Shown here piece after piece: positions 46,953-56,889 of a DNA stretch of 64,000 nucleotides; position 1 is the stretch's first letter; every line of letters begins with the position of its first letter. The translations under genes and the position numbers were made by a program. The stretch spans positions 124,001 through 188,000 of the forward strand of contig NZ_RIZG01000002.1 in assembly GCF_003721245.1 (NCBI RefSeq). Reading direction: 5' to 3'. The notes beneath the pieces were generated by a model. That model was given only the letters and a program-made list of their open reading frames with translations. It did no database searches and was not told where the DNA came from. Source of the DNA: Marinomonas hwangdonensis. Lineage in GTDB: Bacteria; Pseudomonadota; Gammaproteobacteria; Pseudomonadales; Marinomonadaceae.

Positions 46953-47234
46953 ATGATAAAAAAACTGTGTATTCTGTTCGTGAAAGGCTACCAATTATTC
47001 ATCAGCCCTTTTTTGGGCAATAACTGTCGTTTTTATCCCAGCTGTTCACAGTACATGATTCAAGCTATTGAAGAGTTTGGCGTCATTAAGGGCATATATT
47101 TGGGCGTGAAACGACTATCCAAATGCCACCCTTGGCACGAAGGGGGTATAGATCCTGTACCTAGCTGCCAACACAAAGAAAAGAAAAAACAATCGATCTC
47201 AGAAGAATCCACTTCAGACAAGCAATCAAGGTAA
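46953..47234 (+). CDS. yidD: Membrane protein insertion efficiency factor YidD
   Basis: A 93-residue protein with the conserved block [22 protein letters not shown] and [13 protein letters not shown]. The N-terminal amphipathic helix anchors it to the inner membrane near YidC. The C-terminal tail is Lys/Ser rich and variable. In most bacteria yidD lies between rnpA and yidC; here it stands alone between pheA and the acs regulator. Confidence 0.92.
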   Translation: MIKKLCILFVKGYQLFISPFLGNNCRFYPSCSQYMIQAIEEFGVIKGIYLGVKRLSKCHPWHEGGIDPVPSCQHKEKKKQSISEESTSDKQSR

Positions 47235-47264
47235 GAAAAACCATTAAGGTCAGAAACGTCATCT

Positions 47265-47912
47265 TTAAATGACGGTCATCTGCAACTTCAAATCGCTGGC
47301 TACCAATACCGCTTGGGTACGATTATTAATTTCTAGTTTTCGAAAAATCGCGGTGATGTGTGCCTTCACTGTCGCTTCAGAAATCGACAATTGATAAGCG
47401 ATTTGTTTATTCAGCAACCCTTCGTGCAAATAACAAAGAACCTTGTATTGCTGAGGTGTCAGCTCTGCTACTTTATTTTGCATAGACAGGTCTGGCTTTG
47501 GTTGATTAGCAACCGCTTCACTTAGCTCGTCCGATAACCAGATATCACCGGCTAAAATAGCGTGAATAGCATGAACATAGGTAGCAGGCTCACTGGTTTT
47601 GGAGATAAAACCAAGCGCTCCAGCATCCATCACTTTCGCAACCATAGCACTGTCTTCACTGCCAGAAATCACAGCAACAGGCACGTCTGGAAAATCTTTA
47701 CGGATACGAATCAGTCCGTAGAGTTCACCACTGCCCGGCATATTTAAATCCAGCAACAGCAAATCTATGTCATTGAGTTTGCTCAGACACTGCAAAGTCG
47801 ATTCTAAATCATAGGATTCGACAATCGAAATGCCTTGTATCTCTGAACGCAGTGCACCACTGAGTGCACTGCGAAACAAAGGATGATCATCTGCGATAAC
47901 AAGTGAAATCAC
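47265..47912 (-). CDS. NarL/LuxR-family response regulator linked to acs
   Basis: A 215-residue response regulator. The receiver domain has the acidic pair Asp8-Asp9 and phospho-acceptor Asp55 (LLLLDLNMPG), with the conserved Lys in GFISKTSE. The C-terminal LuxR-type helix-turn-helix is LTPQQYKVLCYLHEGLLNKQ, then SEATVKAHITAIFRKL. It starts 29 bp after acs. CrbR/ErdR regulators of this type control acs in Vibrio and Pseudomonas, so that role is inferred. No histidine kinase is in the window. Confidence 0.85.
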   Translation of the reverse strand: MISLVIADDHPLFRSALSGALRSEIQGISIVESYDLESTLQCLSKLNDIDLLLLDLNMPGSGELYGLIRIRKDFPDVPVAVISGSEDSAMVAKVMDAGALGFISKTSEPATYVHAIHAILAGDIWLSDELSEAVANQPKPDLSMQNKVAELTPQQYKVLCYLHEGLLNKQIAYQLSISEATVKAHITAIFRKLEINNRTQAVLVASDLKLQMTVI

Positions 47913-47941
47913 TGCCTATCCTTTTTTAAATATGTAAACGA

Positions 47942-49900
47942 TCACACATTTAAACGGTTTTCGATCAAATCATCAACTACACTTGGATCGGCCAGCGTAC
48001 TTGTATCGCCCAGCTGATCATGTTCATTGGCAGCTATCTTTCTCAGTATACGACGCATGATCTTACCAGACCGAGTTTTTGGGAGCCCCTTACTTGCCCA
48101 CTGAATCAAATCAGGCGTGGCAATCGGTCCAATTTCCTGACGTACGAATTGCTTCAATGACTTAGTCAACTCTTCGTCTGGCGTCACTCCAGCGATTGCA
48201 CTTACGTATACGTAAATACCTTGACCTTTGATATCGTGTGGGTAACCGACAATCGCCGCTTCAGCAACAGAAGGATGAGCCACAAGAGCGCTCTCTATCT
48301 CAGCGGTACCTAGACGGTGACCAGAAACGTTTAGTACGTCATCCATACGACCCGTGATCCAGTAATGGCCATCGGCATCGCGCGACGCACCATCTCCAGT
48401 GAAATACATGCCATCAAATGTACTAAAGTACGTTTGTTCAAAACGCTCATGATCGCCATAAACCGTACGCGCTTGGCCAGGCCAAGAGTCAGTAATAACC
48501 AGTCCACCCTCTACCAAGACACCCTGTTGATCTTGAAGTACGCCTTGTGCATCAACTAGGGCAGGCTTAACACCATATACAGGTCCCGTACAAGAACCTG
48601 GTTTAATATCACCTTGAACAATACGCGGCGTCATCATGGTGCCACCAGTCTCGGTTTGCCACCAAGTATCGACAACTGGGCAAGCTGATTTGCCAATTTC
48701 GTTATAGTACCAAGACCATGCTTCTGGGTTGATGGGCTCACCCACGCTGCCCAAAATACGTAATGAACCGCGATGACTGGTTTTCGTAGCTTCATCACCT
48801 TTGGCCATCAAAGCTCGAATCGCCGTTGGTGCGGTGTATAAAATAGTCACACCAAATTTATCCACTACACGACCAATTCGACCGGAATCTGGATAGGTTG
48901 GCACGCCTTCAAACAAAATGCTGGTTGTACCATTTGCAAGTGGTCCATAAACTACGTAGCTGTGTCCTGTAATCCAACCCACATCCGCTGCACACCAAAA
49001 AACATCGTCTGGCTTAAGATCGAACACAAGCTCATGTGTCATGGACGCATAAACAAGGTATCCACCCGTAGTATGGACGACACCTTTTGGTTTGCCCGTT
49101 GATCCTGAGGTATAAAGAATAAAGAGTGGGTCTTCGGCATTCATTGGCTCAGCAGGACATTCTGTGCTTTCGTTTGCAACAGCCGCGGCCCAATCAATAT
49201 CACGCCCATCAAACCAAGGAACATCTTTTTGCGTATAACGGTACACAACGACAGATTTAACTGATGGGCAGGCATTATTTTCCAGCGCCATATCGACATT
49301 GTGTTTTAGAGGGATGGTGTTTCCGGCACGACGACCTTCATCGGACGTAATAACAAGTTTCACTTCGCAATCGTTTAAACGATCGGCAATGGCATGAGCT
49401 GAGAAGCCACCAAAGATAACAGAGTGAATCGCACCAATACGTGCGCAAGCCAACATACTGTATACGGCTTGGGGAATCATCGGCATGTAAATTGCGACTC
49501 TGTCGCCTTTTTTGACGCCTTGACGTTTAAGAAGGTTCGCGAGACGACCCACTTCATCGTGGAGCGTTTGATAAGTAATAGCGACTTTTTCGTCACTCTC
49601 TTGATCGCCTTCACAATAGTAAGCCACTTTATCGGCAGACGTTGCCAGGTGGCGGTCGATGCAGTTATGAGCAACGTTTAATTCACCGTCCTCAAACCAT
49701 TTAATACTCACATTGTTGCGTTCAAACGAGGTATTCTTCACCTTAGTGTAAGGTGTAAACCAATCCAAACGTTTGCCCTCTCGTCCCCAAAATTCGTCTG
49801 GGCTCTCGATCGATTCTTGATAGCGTTTTTCAAATTCCGCTTGACTGACGTTGGCTTTTTTTGCTGCCTCATTTGAGGTTGCGCTATACGATGACTTCAT
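47942..49900 (-). CDS. acs: Acetyl-CoA synthetase
   Basis: A 652-residue AMP-forming enzyme, the same length as E. coli Acs when the ATG at 49900 is used; GGAG lies six bases before it. An in-frame ATG at 49912 is an alternative. The P-loop-like core [20 protein letters not shown] and the C-terminal [11 protein letters not shown] are visible; Lys613 is the catalytic and acetylation-regulated lysine. It activates acetate for growth or recycling and is downstream of its probable regulator in function, upstream in gene order. Confidence 0.97.
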   Translation of the reverse strand: MKSSYSATSNEAAKKANVSQAEFEKRYQESIESPDEFWGREGKRLDWFTPYTKVKNTSFERNNVSIKWFEDGELNVAHNCIDRHLATSADKVAYYCEGDQESDEKVAITYQTLHDEVGRLANLLKRQGVKKGDRVAIYMPMIPQAVYSMLACARIGAIHSVIFGGFSAHAIADRLNDCEVKLVITSDEGRRAGNTIPLKHNVDMALENNACPSVKSVVVYRYTQKDVPWFDGRDIDWAAAVANESTECPAEPMNAEDPLFILYTSGSTGKPKGVVHTTGGYLVYASMTHELVFDLKPDDVFWCAADVGWITGHSYVVYGPLANGTTSILFEGVPTYPDSGRIGRVVDKFGVTILYTAPTAIRALMAKGDEATKTSHRGSLRILGSVGEPINPEAWSWYYNEIGKSACPVVDTWWQTETGGTMMTPRIVQGDIKPGSCTGPVYGVKPALVDAQGVLQDQQGVLVEGGLVITDSWPGQARTVYGDHERFEQTYFSTFDGMYFTGDGASRDADGHYWITGRMDDVLNVSGHRLGTAEIESALVAHPSVAEAAIVGYPHDIKGQGIYVYVSAIAGVTPDEELTKSLKQFVRQEIGPIATPDLIQWASKGLPKTRSGKIMRRILRKIAANEHDQLGDTSTLADPSVVDDLIENRLNV

Positions 49901-50022
49901 AACCCGCTCCATTGTTAAATTTGTTATTCGGATGCTGAACTACTATAACCCCACTGACCGACCAATCTATTCCACTTTAGTCTTATGATTCATTTTAGGT
50001 CGAACCTTGTAAAAAATAGGAA

Positions 50023-50763
50023 TTAACACATTCGTCCGGCTTTGACAAAAAAAGGAAAATGAACCATCTGCTTTTCGCCAGGGTAAGACCAAGCTTCTTT
50101 AAGACTCGTCGATGCCTGTTGCAAAAAGTCATCCCCTCGTTCTTCTATGTGGCGCTGTGAAGCAGACCAAGTGCGAATAAAATCCAATGTTTGCGTCACA
50201 GTCCAATGACAATTGAGTTCGAATGAAGGCACCTCAAGAGGTTGAAACGGGAAGTGGATATCCTGATACTCATTCCAAAGTAACCGACTTTGCGATGGCC
50301 AGTAACCCTCCAAAACTGACAAGATAGAATCTGCGATCACTTTATCTTCCGCTTCACCAATTTGAAGCCAATTATAACCCCAGCAGATAAACATACCCCC
50401 AGGCTTAAGTACCCGTCTCACCTCTTTCCAGAAAGCCTCTAGATCAAACCAGTGCAAAGCATGAGCCACACAAACAACATCAAAATAGTCATCAGGGTAA
50501 GAGGTTCGCTCTGCCCAGCACACTTGATAATTCACCTTACGATGAGGCGTAGCAGCGGTTACCTGAGACTCACTAATGTCAGACGCATCTACCCTGTCGA
50601 AGTAAGCGGCTAAATCAACAGAGGCCTGCCCTGTTCCGCAGGCACAGTCCCACACAACGCCGGTTTTATCCACTTGCTGAGAAAGCCAATAATACAGCTC
50701 AGCAGGATATAAAGGACGAATCCGCGAATAGTTTGAAGAGGACTGACCGTCAAAAGTACGCAT
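50023..50763 (-). CDS. Class I SAM-dependent methyltransferase
   Basis: A 246-residue methyltransferase. Motif I is VWDCACGTGQASVDLA (~37-52), the post-I acidic residue is in VDASDIS and motif III VLKPGGMFICWGYNW. YSRIRPLYPAELYYWL at the N-terminus is typical of small-molecule methyltransferases of the UbiE/Coq5-like fold. The substrate is unknown. It is not clearly linked to neighbouring operons. Confidence 0.82.
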   Translation of the reverse strand: MRTFDGQSSSNYSRIRPLYPAELYYWLSQQVDKTGVVWDCACGTGQASVDLAAYFDRVDASDISESQVTAATPHRKVNYQVCWAERTSYPDDYFDVVCVAHALHWFDLEAFWKEVRRVLKPGGMFICWGYNWLQIGEAEDKVIADSILSVLEGYWPSQSRLLWNEYQDIHFPFQPLEVPSFELNCHWTVTQTLDFIRTWSASQRHIEERGDDFLQQASTSLKEAWSYPGEKQMVHFPFFVKAGRMC

Positions 50764-51040
50764 AACACCTCAAAATCAAGATTGGCAATATTTTGCTTAC
50801 ACCAGTCACTAAAAAAGACAAAACGGCCAACGGGCTTTGATGTTTGCTCGTTTCATCATAAGCAATTTATTGCCGATTGGACAATCCCTACTATAGGCAA
50901 CAAATCGCCTATATGTGCACAAAAAAAGAAAGGATATTTACAATATTTGAATAAAGCTATATATATCAGATAGATAAATATATGGCACGAAAATAGCTAT
51001 AGGTTATCTAACCAACCCCACTCACTAGGAGAAAAATAAT
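50764..51040. promoter_or_regulatory. Intergenic region upstream of the TAXI TRAP operon
   Basis: These 277 bp separate the divergent methyltransferase and TRAP genes. The last 100 bp are very AT-rich (a run of alternating TA at 50957-50966), suitable for a promoter, but no good hexamer pair stands out. AGGAGA eight bases before the ATG at 51041 is a strong ribosome site. Confidence 0.4.
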
Positions 51041-52069
51041 ATGAAATTGGGATTTGTTACTAAAACGCTTCTTACTGGCGCGACTGCCGCTGCCATTGCA
51101 CTATCTGCAACTGGTGTAACAGCAGCAGAAAACCGCAACTATATTTTGGCAACTGCTTCGACAGGAGGAACCTACTATCCTGTTGGCGTCGCTATTGCGA
51201 CGTTAAGCAAGGTCAAACTAGAGCCAAAATTTGGTTTGTCCATGTCCGCCATCAGTTCCGCTGGCTCAGGTGAAAACATCAAACTGCTGCGTGAAAATCA
51301 AGCACAATTTGCTATCTTGCAAGGCTTGTACGGTGCTTGGGCATGGGACGGCGAAGGTCCTTTTGAAAGCTCAGGAAAGCAAACAGAATTGCGCTCTGTT
51401 TCTATGCTTTGGCAAAACGTAGAGCATTTCGTACTGAGGTCTGATCTGGCTAAAACAGGCACTGTAGCGGACTTAAAAGCGCTTGAAGGCACCAATAACA
51501 AATTCTCTATTGGTACCAAAAATTCTGGGACAGAAGGTTCTGGTCGACAGCAACTAAAAGGCCTGAATATTGATCCAGACAAATTCAGCTTGTCTTATAT
51601 GGGCTACGCTGCCAGCGCCGATGCAATGCAAAACGGCAATATCGATGGTATGAACACACCAGCGGGTGTGCCAGTTAGTGCCGTGACACGTCTCTATGCA
51701 TCGATGGGCGATAAAGTGACTGTACTGGACTTCACCGATGAGCAAATCAAAGAAGCCAACGGCAGCTACGACCTGTGGACTCGCTACGTAATTCCAGCCA
51801 ATACGTACCCTGGGCAAACCAAAGATATCAACACCGTTGCTCAGCCTAACTTCTTAGCGACCCGTGCAGATCTCTCAGAAGAAGATGTGTATCAGCTAAC
51901 CAAATCACTTTACGAAAACTTGCCCTACCTAAGCGCTATTCACAAAGCAACATCTGTGATGTCACTTGAAAAAGCCATTGCTGGATTACCTGTTCCGCTT
52001 CATCCAGGTGCAGCTCGTTACTATCGTGAAAGTGGTATCAATATTCCAGCTCGATTAATCGCTGAATAA
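51041..52069 (+). CDS. TAXI-family TRAP transporter solute-binding protein
   Basis: A 342-residue periplasmic protein with a signal peptide (cleavage near VTA-A29). LATASTGGTYYPVGVAIATL and AISSAGSGENIKLLRENQAQFAILQ are hallmarks of the TAXI (TRAP-associated extracytoplasmic) group, which is distinct from DctP-type proteins. Known TAXI ligands include glutamate and 2-oxoglutarate-like compounds, but the ligand here cannot be read. It is followed by a fused TRAP permease. Confidence 0.9.
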   Translation: MKLGFVTKTLLTGATAAAIALSATGVTAAENRNYILATASTGGTYYPVGVAIATLSKVKLEPKFGLSMSAISSAGSGENIKLLRENQAQFAILQGLYGAWAWDGEGPFESSGKQTELRSVSMLWQNVEHFVLRSDLAKTGTVADLKALEGTNNKFSIGTKNSGTEGSGRQQLKGLNIDPDKFSLSYMGYAASADAMQNGNIDGMNTPAGVPVSAVTRLYASMGDKVTVLDFTDEQIKEANGSYDLWTRYVIPANTYPGQTKDINTVAQPNFLATRADLSEEDVYQLTKSLYENLPYLSAIHKATSVMSLEKAIAGLPVPLHPGAARYYRESGINIPARLIAE

Positions 52070-52088
52070 TATTGTCACTGCGGATATC

Positions 52089-52116
52089 AGCGCCGTATTT
52101 ATACGGCGCTTTTTTA
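52089..52116 (+). terminator. Intrinsic-type hairpin between TAXI binding protein and permease
   Basis: A 9-bp GC-rich stem (52089-52097 with 52102-52110), loop TTTA, is followed by six T's. It lies 20 bp after the binding-protein stop and 39 bp before the permease start. It probably terminates most transcripts, giving far more binding protein than permease. Confidence 0.8.
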
Positions 52117-52154
52117 ACGCTATTGGTTTTTATAAACATATAGGTAGCTTGTCT

Positions 52155-54278
52155 ATGACTGCTTCAACTGAAACGGCCGACGCCAAAGAGATTAATCTTG
52201 ATGATTTTGAAACCAAACACCGCTCTGGCACTTGGTTAAATCGGTTTGTCTTCACTCTTTCTATTTTTTTAGCCCTTGCACACATTTATATCAACACCAT
52301 AGCCACACTGCCTGAACTTTGGGTGTCTGCGTTCCATTTTGCAGGCTTTGGTGCCATGTGCGCCCTACTGGTTCCCGCTCACCCAAAATGGCGAGACAGC
52401 AAACTTGCCCTGTTCGTTGATGGCGCTGTGGTGCTCGCGCTCGTTGGCATGGTGCTGTACATCATTTTCTTTGAAGATGCTCTTTATGCTCGAGGCGTGA
52501 CATTTAATGTTGCCGACTGGATCGTTGCCAGCGTAGGGGTATTATTGTCTCTTGAGCTAATTCGCCGAACCAGTGGTTGGTTTATTCCCTTCCTGATTGT
52601 GGTGGCACTGACTTATGTTGTGCTCTGGGGGAAATGGCTTGGTGGCATGTTTAACTTCCCCGGACTGACCGTTGAAACATTACTGTATCGCAGCTTTTTC
52701 AGTACAGACGGCATGTTTGGTTCCATCTCAAGAATTTCATGGAGCTTTGTCTTCATGTTCATTTTGTTTGGTGCGTTTTTGGTAAAATCTGGCGCTGGCG
52801 ACTTTATTATCAATTTGTCCCGCTCTCTGGCTAGCAAGATGATTGGCGGTCCAGGATTTGTTGCCGTACTGGGCTCTGGCCTGATGGGCTCGGTATCTGG
52901 ATCATCTGTTGCCAACACAGTATCGACCGGTGTCATCACCATTCCTTTAATGCGAAAAGCCGGATTTCCAGCACGGTTTGCGGCGGGTGTCGAAGCGGCC
53001 GCATCAACAGGTGGCCAGTTGATGCCTCCCGTTATGGGCGCAGGGGCTTTTATTATGGCGTCCTACACACAAGTGTCTTACGTCACCATTATTGGCGTGG
53101 CCGCTATTCCGGCATTACTGTATTTTCTATCAGTGGGCTTTTTTGTTCGCGTTGAAGCAAAACGCAGTCGGGTTATTGCGACAGAAAGTGATAATGACAT
53201 CAATATCTCAGAGGTACTTAAAGAAGGCTGGCATCACATCGTTCCATTAGGTGTACTCGTCACCCTACTAATTCAAGGGTTCACCCCGACTTACGCCGCA
53301 GGCATCAGTATTCTGGCGGTTATCGGCGCGTCCTTCTTATCTAAAAAACACCGAATGGGACCGGCTGATGTGCTTGACGCCATGGCACAGGGCGCTAAAA
53401 ATATGTCCACTACGGCCGTTTTACTGGTCGGTATTGGTCTGGTGGTTAACGTCATTAGTACCACTGGCGTGGGCAACACTTTTTCGCTCTTAATTACTGA
53501 CTGGGCAGGTGGCAGCCTTTTCTTCACCATCATCTTGGTAGCTGTTGCCTCTTTAATTCTCGGTATGGGGTTACCCGTCACCGCGGCCTATATTGTCCTA
53601 GCGACCTTGTCTGCTCCAGCATTGTTCAATCTGATTGCAGAAAGCCAACTCTTGGACATGATGGCAAGCGGCAACCTACCAGAAACCGCCAGCGCTATCT
53701 TTATGTTGGTTGACCCATCGGTCATTCCTGCCTTAGCCCAAGGCATGCCAATGGAGCAAGCCGAAGCATTACTAGCACAGGTTCCAAATGACTTCAAAAA
53801 CATGCTAATGGACCAAGCGCTGGGTGCACAAACAGTGGCGATGATTCTGGTCACTGCACACATGATTATCTTCTGGTTATCACAAGACAGTAATGTCACG
53901 CCTCCCGTGTGCTTAACCGCATTTGCAGCCGCCGCTATCGCTAAAACCCCTCCTATGTTAACGGGTATGACAGCGTGGAAATTGGCCAAAGGGCTTTACA
54001 TTATACCTTTGCTAATGGCTTACACTCCGCTGATTGGAGGCGATACTGACACCCTAATGCGACTCACCTTCTTTGGCGTTTTTGGCTTGTACGCAACCGT
54101 GGCCGCTATGGAAGGCTATCTAGAAGACACCTTATCTTTCGTGCCTCGCCTCGCGGCGTTGGCAGCAGGGGTTTTGATGTTGTGGCCAAATCTAGATATC
54201 TGGTGGCAGCTTGCTGGCTTAGGTCTCTTTATTGGTCTTTTCATGATGGGCCGAAAAAGTTACCAGAAAACATTGTAA
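52155..54278 (+). CDS. Fused TRAP transporter permease (4TM/12TM)
   Basis: A 707-residue integral membrane protein from the ATG at 52155, which has AGGTAG seven bases upstream; a TTG at 52149 is less likely. The N-terminal four helices are the small (DctQ-like) subunit fused to the large (DctM-like) subunit, a layout typical of TAXI systems. DctM-type motifs include GSGLMGSVSGSSVANTVSTG, GAAASTGGQLMPPVMGAGAF-like sequence and GMGLPVTAAYIVLA. It uses a sodium gradient to import the solute delivered by the binding protein. Confidence 0.92.
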   Translation: MTASTETADAKEINLDDFETKHRSGTWLNRFVFTLSIFLALAHIYINTIATLPELWVSAFHFAGFGAMCALLVPAHPKWRDSKLALFVDGAVVLALVGMVLYIIFFEDALYARGVTFNVADWIVASVGVLLSLELIRRTSGWFIPFLIVVALTYVVLWGKWLGGMFNFPGLTVETLLYRSFFSTDGMFGSISRISWSFVFMFILFGAFLVKSGAGDFIINLSRSLASKMIGGPGFVAVLGSGLMGSVSGSSVANTVSTGVITIPLMRKAGFPARFAAGVEAAASTGGQLMPPVMGAGAFIMASYTQVSYVTIIGVAAIPALLYFLSVGFFVRVEAKRSRVIATESDNDINISEVLKEGWHHIVPLGVLVTLLIQGFTPTYAAGISILAVIGASFLSKKHRMGPADVLDAMAQGAKNMSTTAVLLVGIGLVVNVISTTGVGNTFSLLITDWAGGSLFFTIILVAVASLILGMGLPVTAAYIVLATLSAPALFNLIAESQLLDMMASGNLPETASAIFMLVDPSVIPALAQGMPMEQAEALLAQVPNDFKNMLMDQALGAQTVAMILVTAHMIIFWLSQDSNVTPPVCLTAFAAAAIAKTPPMLTGMTAWKLAKGLYIIPLLMAYTPLIGGDTDTLMRLTFFGVFGLYATVAAMEGYLEDTLSFVPRLAALAAGVLMLWPNLDIWWQLAGLGLFIGLFMMGRKSYQKTL

Positions 54279-54319
54279 ACAGAAAATACTGTAAGCAGAA
54301 AAGTAGAATAAAAGATTGT

Positions 54320-54353
54320 AAAAAGGCCTCTTTGTAAACAAAGAGGCCTTTTT
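54320..54353. terminator. Bidirectional terminator between TRAP permease and M23 peptidase
   Basis: A 15-bp perfect stem (54320-54334 with 54339-54353), loop TAAA, starts with an A-run and ends with a T-run, so it can serve both convergent genes. It is the longest perfect stem in the window. Confidence 0.93.
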
Positions 54354-54360
54354 ATTATCG

Positions 54361-55842
54361 CTATCTAATGACCAAAAAAGATTGCGTCTGTTTCTCCATT
54401 GACTTAGCACCGGCACTTGTTTCAAGCATAATCATGTTTTTATGTGAGTCTTCCTCGACTTTAGCCATCATGGCTATCCAACGCTGAACGATACTCTCGT
54501 ATTCGGCTCGACTTTCGTCAGAAATCGATTGCGTTGTCGGAATGTCTGCTGTCATCGGATTAACTGGGCGTCCTTTAATATGCAGTTCATAATGCAAATG
54601 CGCCCCTGTAGAACGCCCAGTATTTCCGGATAATGCCACTACTTGCCCGCGCTTCACTTGCTGCCCTTTTTTAACCAATACTCGATCAAGATGCAAAAAA
54701 CGCGAGCTATATGGCCCCGTATACTCAATCACCACAAACTTACCCGCGTATTTATGCGTGGCCACTCGAGTGACCACACCATCTGCAACAGCCAGCACTT
54801 CTGTACCAATAGGGGTCACTAGATCAACACCATTATGAGGTGCTCTGTGTCCGGTGATGGGGTGTAAACGATTGGCATTAAACGCTGAGCTAATTCGATA
54901 CTCTTTACGAGTAGGCCAGCGCAATAGGGACGGCGTTAAACTATTACCTTGCTGATCATAAAAGCGCCCATCGGAATGTAAAAAAGCACGGTACACTTGA
55001 CCTTTTATATTCATCTCTAATGCTTCTAACTGACTGTTACCTATGGGTATCCCTTCGATATAACCACGGCGTAACACCACATTAAAAGAGTCCCCAGAAC
55101 GCACATCCTTACGAAAATCAACGCGCCCTTTTAACACGTCTTGTACCAGCATGATCTGTGTATCAGACAAGCCCGTTTTTTTCGCCGCATTGAAAAAATT
55201 CCCCGCTACCTTACTGTGAAAGGCTTCGTACTGATAATTGATGGGCTTAGTGTCTTCCGTATAAAAGAATCCGCCTCCTTCATGCTGAACATAAGAAACA
55301 TTTTTACTAATGTCTATTTGGCGGGTAATTTTTAACAATTCACCACTTTCATTTAACTGAAAGGTAAATTTGTCTTCTGGCATTAGTGGCTCTAGCACCA
55401 AATACTCTTGATCAGCTTCCAATATTTCATACAAGGACTTTTTCGTGAAGCCAAGACGAGAAAAAATACGCGCTAGCGTATCACCGGGCTTAATAACGTA
55501 TTCCACTGTGGGCAGAATAACTGTCGTATTTTCCATACCTTCTAACGGGTCAAACGCCATGATCGAATCAAAATAGGCATCTAAACCGAAGCCGTCTTTT
55601 TTTGCATCTGATTTCAACTCAGAGTCTGCCTCCAACTCAGAGTCTGATTTCTCTGCGATATTAGAGGACATGGTTTTAACAGCAGCGGTCTGATTAGGCA
55701 AAACATGCTCATTCGGATTGACTGAGGAAATCACCAAGTTGTCATAAACCATAGCGAGCAATAAAAACACCGACAAGATAAGCAATATCCAAGCTCGCGT
55801 GCCCGACAAAAACCACAAAAAAAGCTGTTTAATCAACGACAT
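54361..55842 (-). CDS. M23 family peptidoglycan endopeptidase (MepM-like)
   Basis: A 493-residue envelope protein with an N-terminal membrane anchor (~9-30). A LysM-like/OapA region (YVIKPGDTLARIFSRLGF) at ~111-155 binds peptidoglycan. The LytM domain near 315-430 keeps the zinc ligands: His and Asp in APHNGVDLV and the HxH in GAHLHYELH. It resembles E. coli MepM (YebA), which cuts D,D-crosslinks during growth. A polar Ser/Asp/Glu repeat (EKSDSELEADSELKSDAKKD) follows the anchor. Confidence 0.9.
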   Translation of the reverse strand: MSLIKQLFLWFLSGTRAWILLILSVFLLLAMVYDNLVISSVNPNEHVLPNQTAAVKTMSSNIAEKSDSELEADSELKSDAKKDGFGLDAYFDSIMAFDPLEGMENTTVILPTVEYVIKPGDTLARIFSRLGFTKKSLYEILEADQEYLVLEPLMPEDKFTFQLNESGELLKITRQIDISKNVSYVQHEGGGFFYTEDTKPINYQYEAFHSKVAGNFFNAAKKTGLSDTQIMLVQDVLKGRVDFRKDVRSGDSFNVVLRRGYIEGIPIGNSQLEALEMNIKGQVYRAFLHSDGRFYDQQGNSLTPSLLRWPTRKEYRISSAFNANRLHPITGHRAPHNGVDLVTPIGTEVLAVADGVVTRVATHKYAGKFVVIEYTGPYSSRFLHLDRVLVKKGQQVKRGQVVALSGNTGRSTGAHLHYELHIKGRPVNPMTADIPTTQSISDESRAEYESIVQRWIAMMAKVEEDSHKNMIMLETSAGAKSMEKQTQSFLVIR

Positions 55843-56031
55843 GAATAAAACAACTCAACAAACAAACAATAACCACTAAGCATACATTCTACCGACAGCA
55901 GGACTCAAAATTCGGCGTAGGATACGGCATTTCAGCACTCAAGGAAATACTCCTTCGGCCAAAAGCATTGGACGCATGGCAAGACGCTTTGTACTATTGA
56001 AATTACTTTACCCTTCAATAAGAACAAAAAT

Positions 56032-56889
56032 ATGCCGTCATCATCAGATTCATTCTCAGGCTACCAACGTCAAAGGTTCAATCGTTGCCGAGAAGACCAG
56101 CCTACCCCCACGTCAGAAGTCACTGATACGGCTCTATTAGTCGAAGAGATACCACTTACTATTAGCGTGAATGGCATTGCATACGCTGTGATGATGGTCA
56201 CACCAGTGCAGTTAGACGCATTTGTCGTAGGCTTTGCGAGAAGTGAAGGGATCATTGAACACATCAATGAGGTTCGCGATATCGTAACCCAGAAGGCACA
56301 CTCTTCGATGGGAATCGACAGCCTGTCTGTCGACTTGGTGGTAAGTCCACGACGCCTAGCGCAATTTAAGCAACGTAAGCAAACCCACCTTGGAGCAACG
56401 GGGTGCGGCTTGTGTGGCATCGAATCTTTGGCTCAAGCGATGCCAGAGCTTCCTTTGCTGCCCGCCAGTGAGCCCATTCAACTCTCGATACTGGCTCCCT
56501 TAAGACAGCAATTAAGTAGGTTCCAAGTATTGGGCAACCAAACCGGCGCCGTCCACGCCGCGTTACTAATTTCACCAACAGGCGACCCCATAATCTGTAT
56601 GGAAGACATTGGCCGCCATAACGCACTCGACAAAATCATTGGGTATGCCTTGCAACATAACATTGCGTTGCACAATCACAGCGTCTTGATGTCAAGCCGT
56701 TGCAGTACAGAGCTCGTTCAAAAAGCTGTACGTGTCGGCCTATCCAGACTAATACACTTGGCTTCACCTAGCACCCTTGCCGTACAACTCGCCATCCATT
56801 ACGGACTTACTCTCATTCATCTACCCAAACAAGATGCGCCACGTATTTTCGCTCAAACTTTCAAAACTCACTCAACATACGCGCTTTAA
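56032..56889 (+). CDS. fdhD: Formate dehydrogenase accessory sulfurtransferase FdhD
   Basis: A 285-residue protein. Cys125 and Cys128 in TGCGLCGIES are the sulfur-carrying cysteines that hand sulfur from IscS to the molybdenum cofactor of formate dehydrogenase. VEEIPLTISVNGIAY and MEDIGRHNALDKIIGYAL are family blocks. No formate dehydrogenase gene lies in the window. Its last 29 bases overlap the end of the convergent thioesterase gene. Confidence 0.93.
   Translation: MPSSSDSFSGYQRQRFNRCREDQPTPTSEVTDTALLVEEIPLTISVNGIAYAVMMVTPVQLDAFVVGFARSEGIIEHINEVRDIVTQKAHSSMGIDSLSVDLVVSPRRLAQFKQRKQTHLGATGCGLCGIESLAQAMPELPLLPASEPIQLSILAPLRQQLSRFQVLGNQTGAVHAALLISPTGDPIICMEDIGRHNALDKIIGYALQHNIALHNHSVLMSSRCSTELVQKAVRVGLSRLIHLASPSTLAVQLAIHYGLTLIHLPKQDAPRIFAQTFKTHSTYAL

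Noticed and set aside
53588..53989. 133-codon minus-strand open frame inside the TRAP permease
   Set aside because: Antisense to conserved transmembrane sequence; its Ala/Met-rich composition reflects the permease codons.
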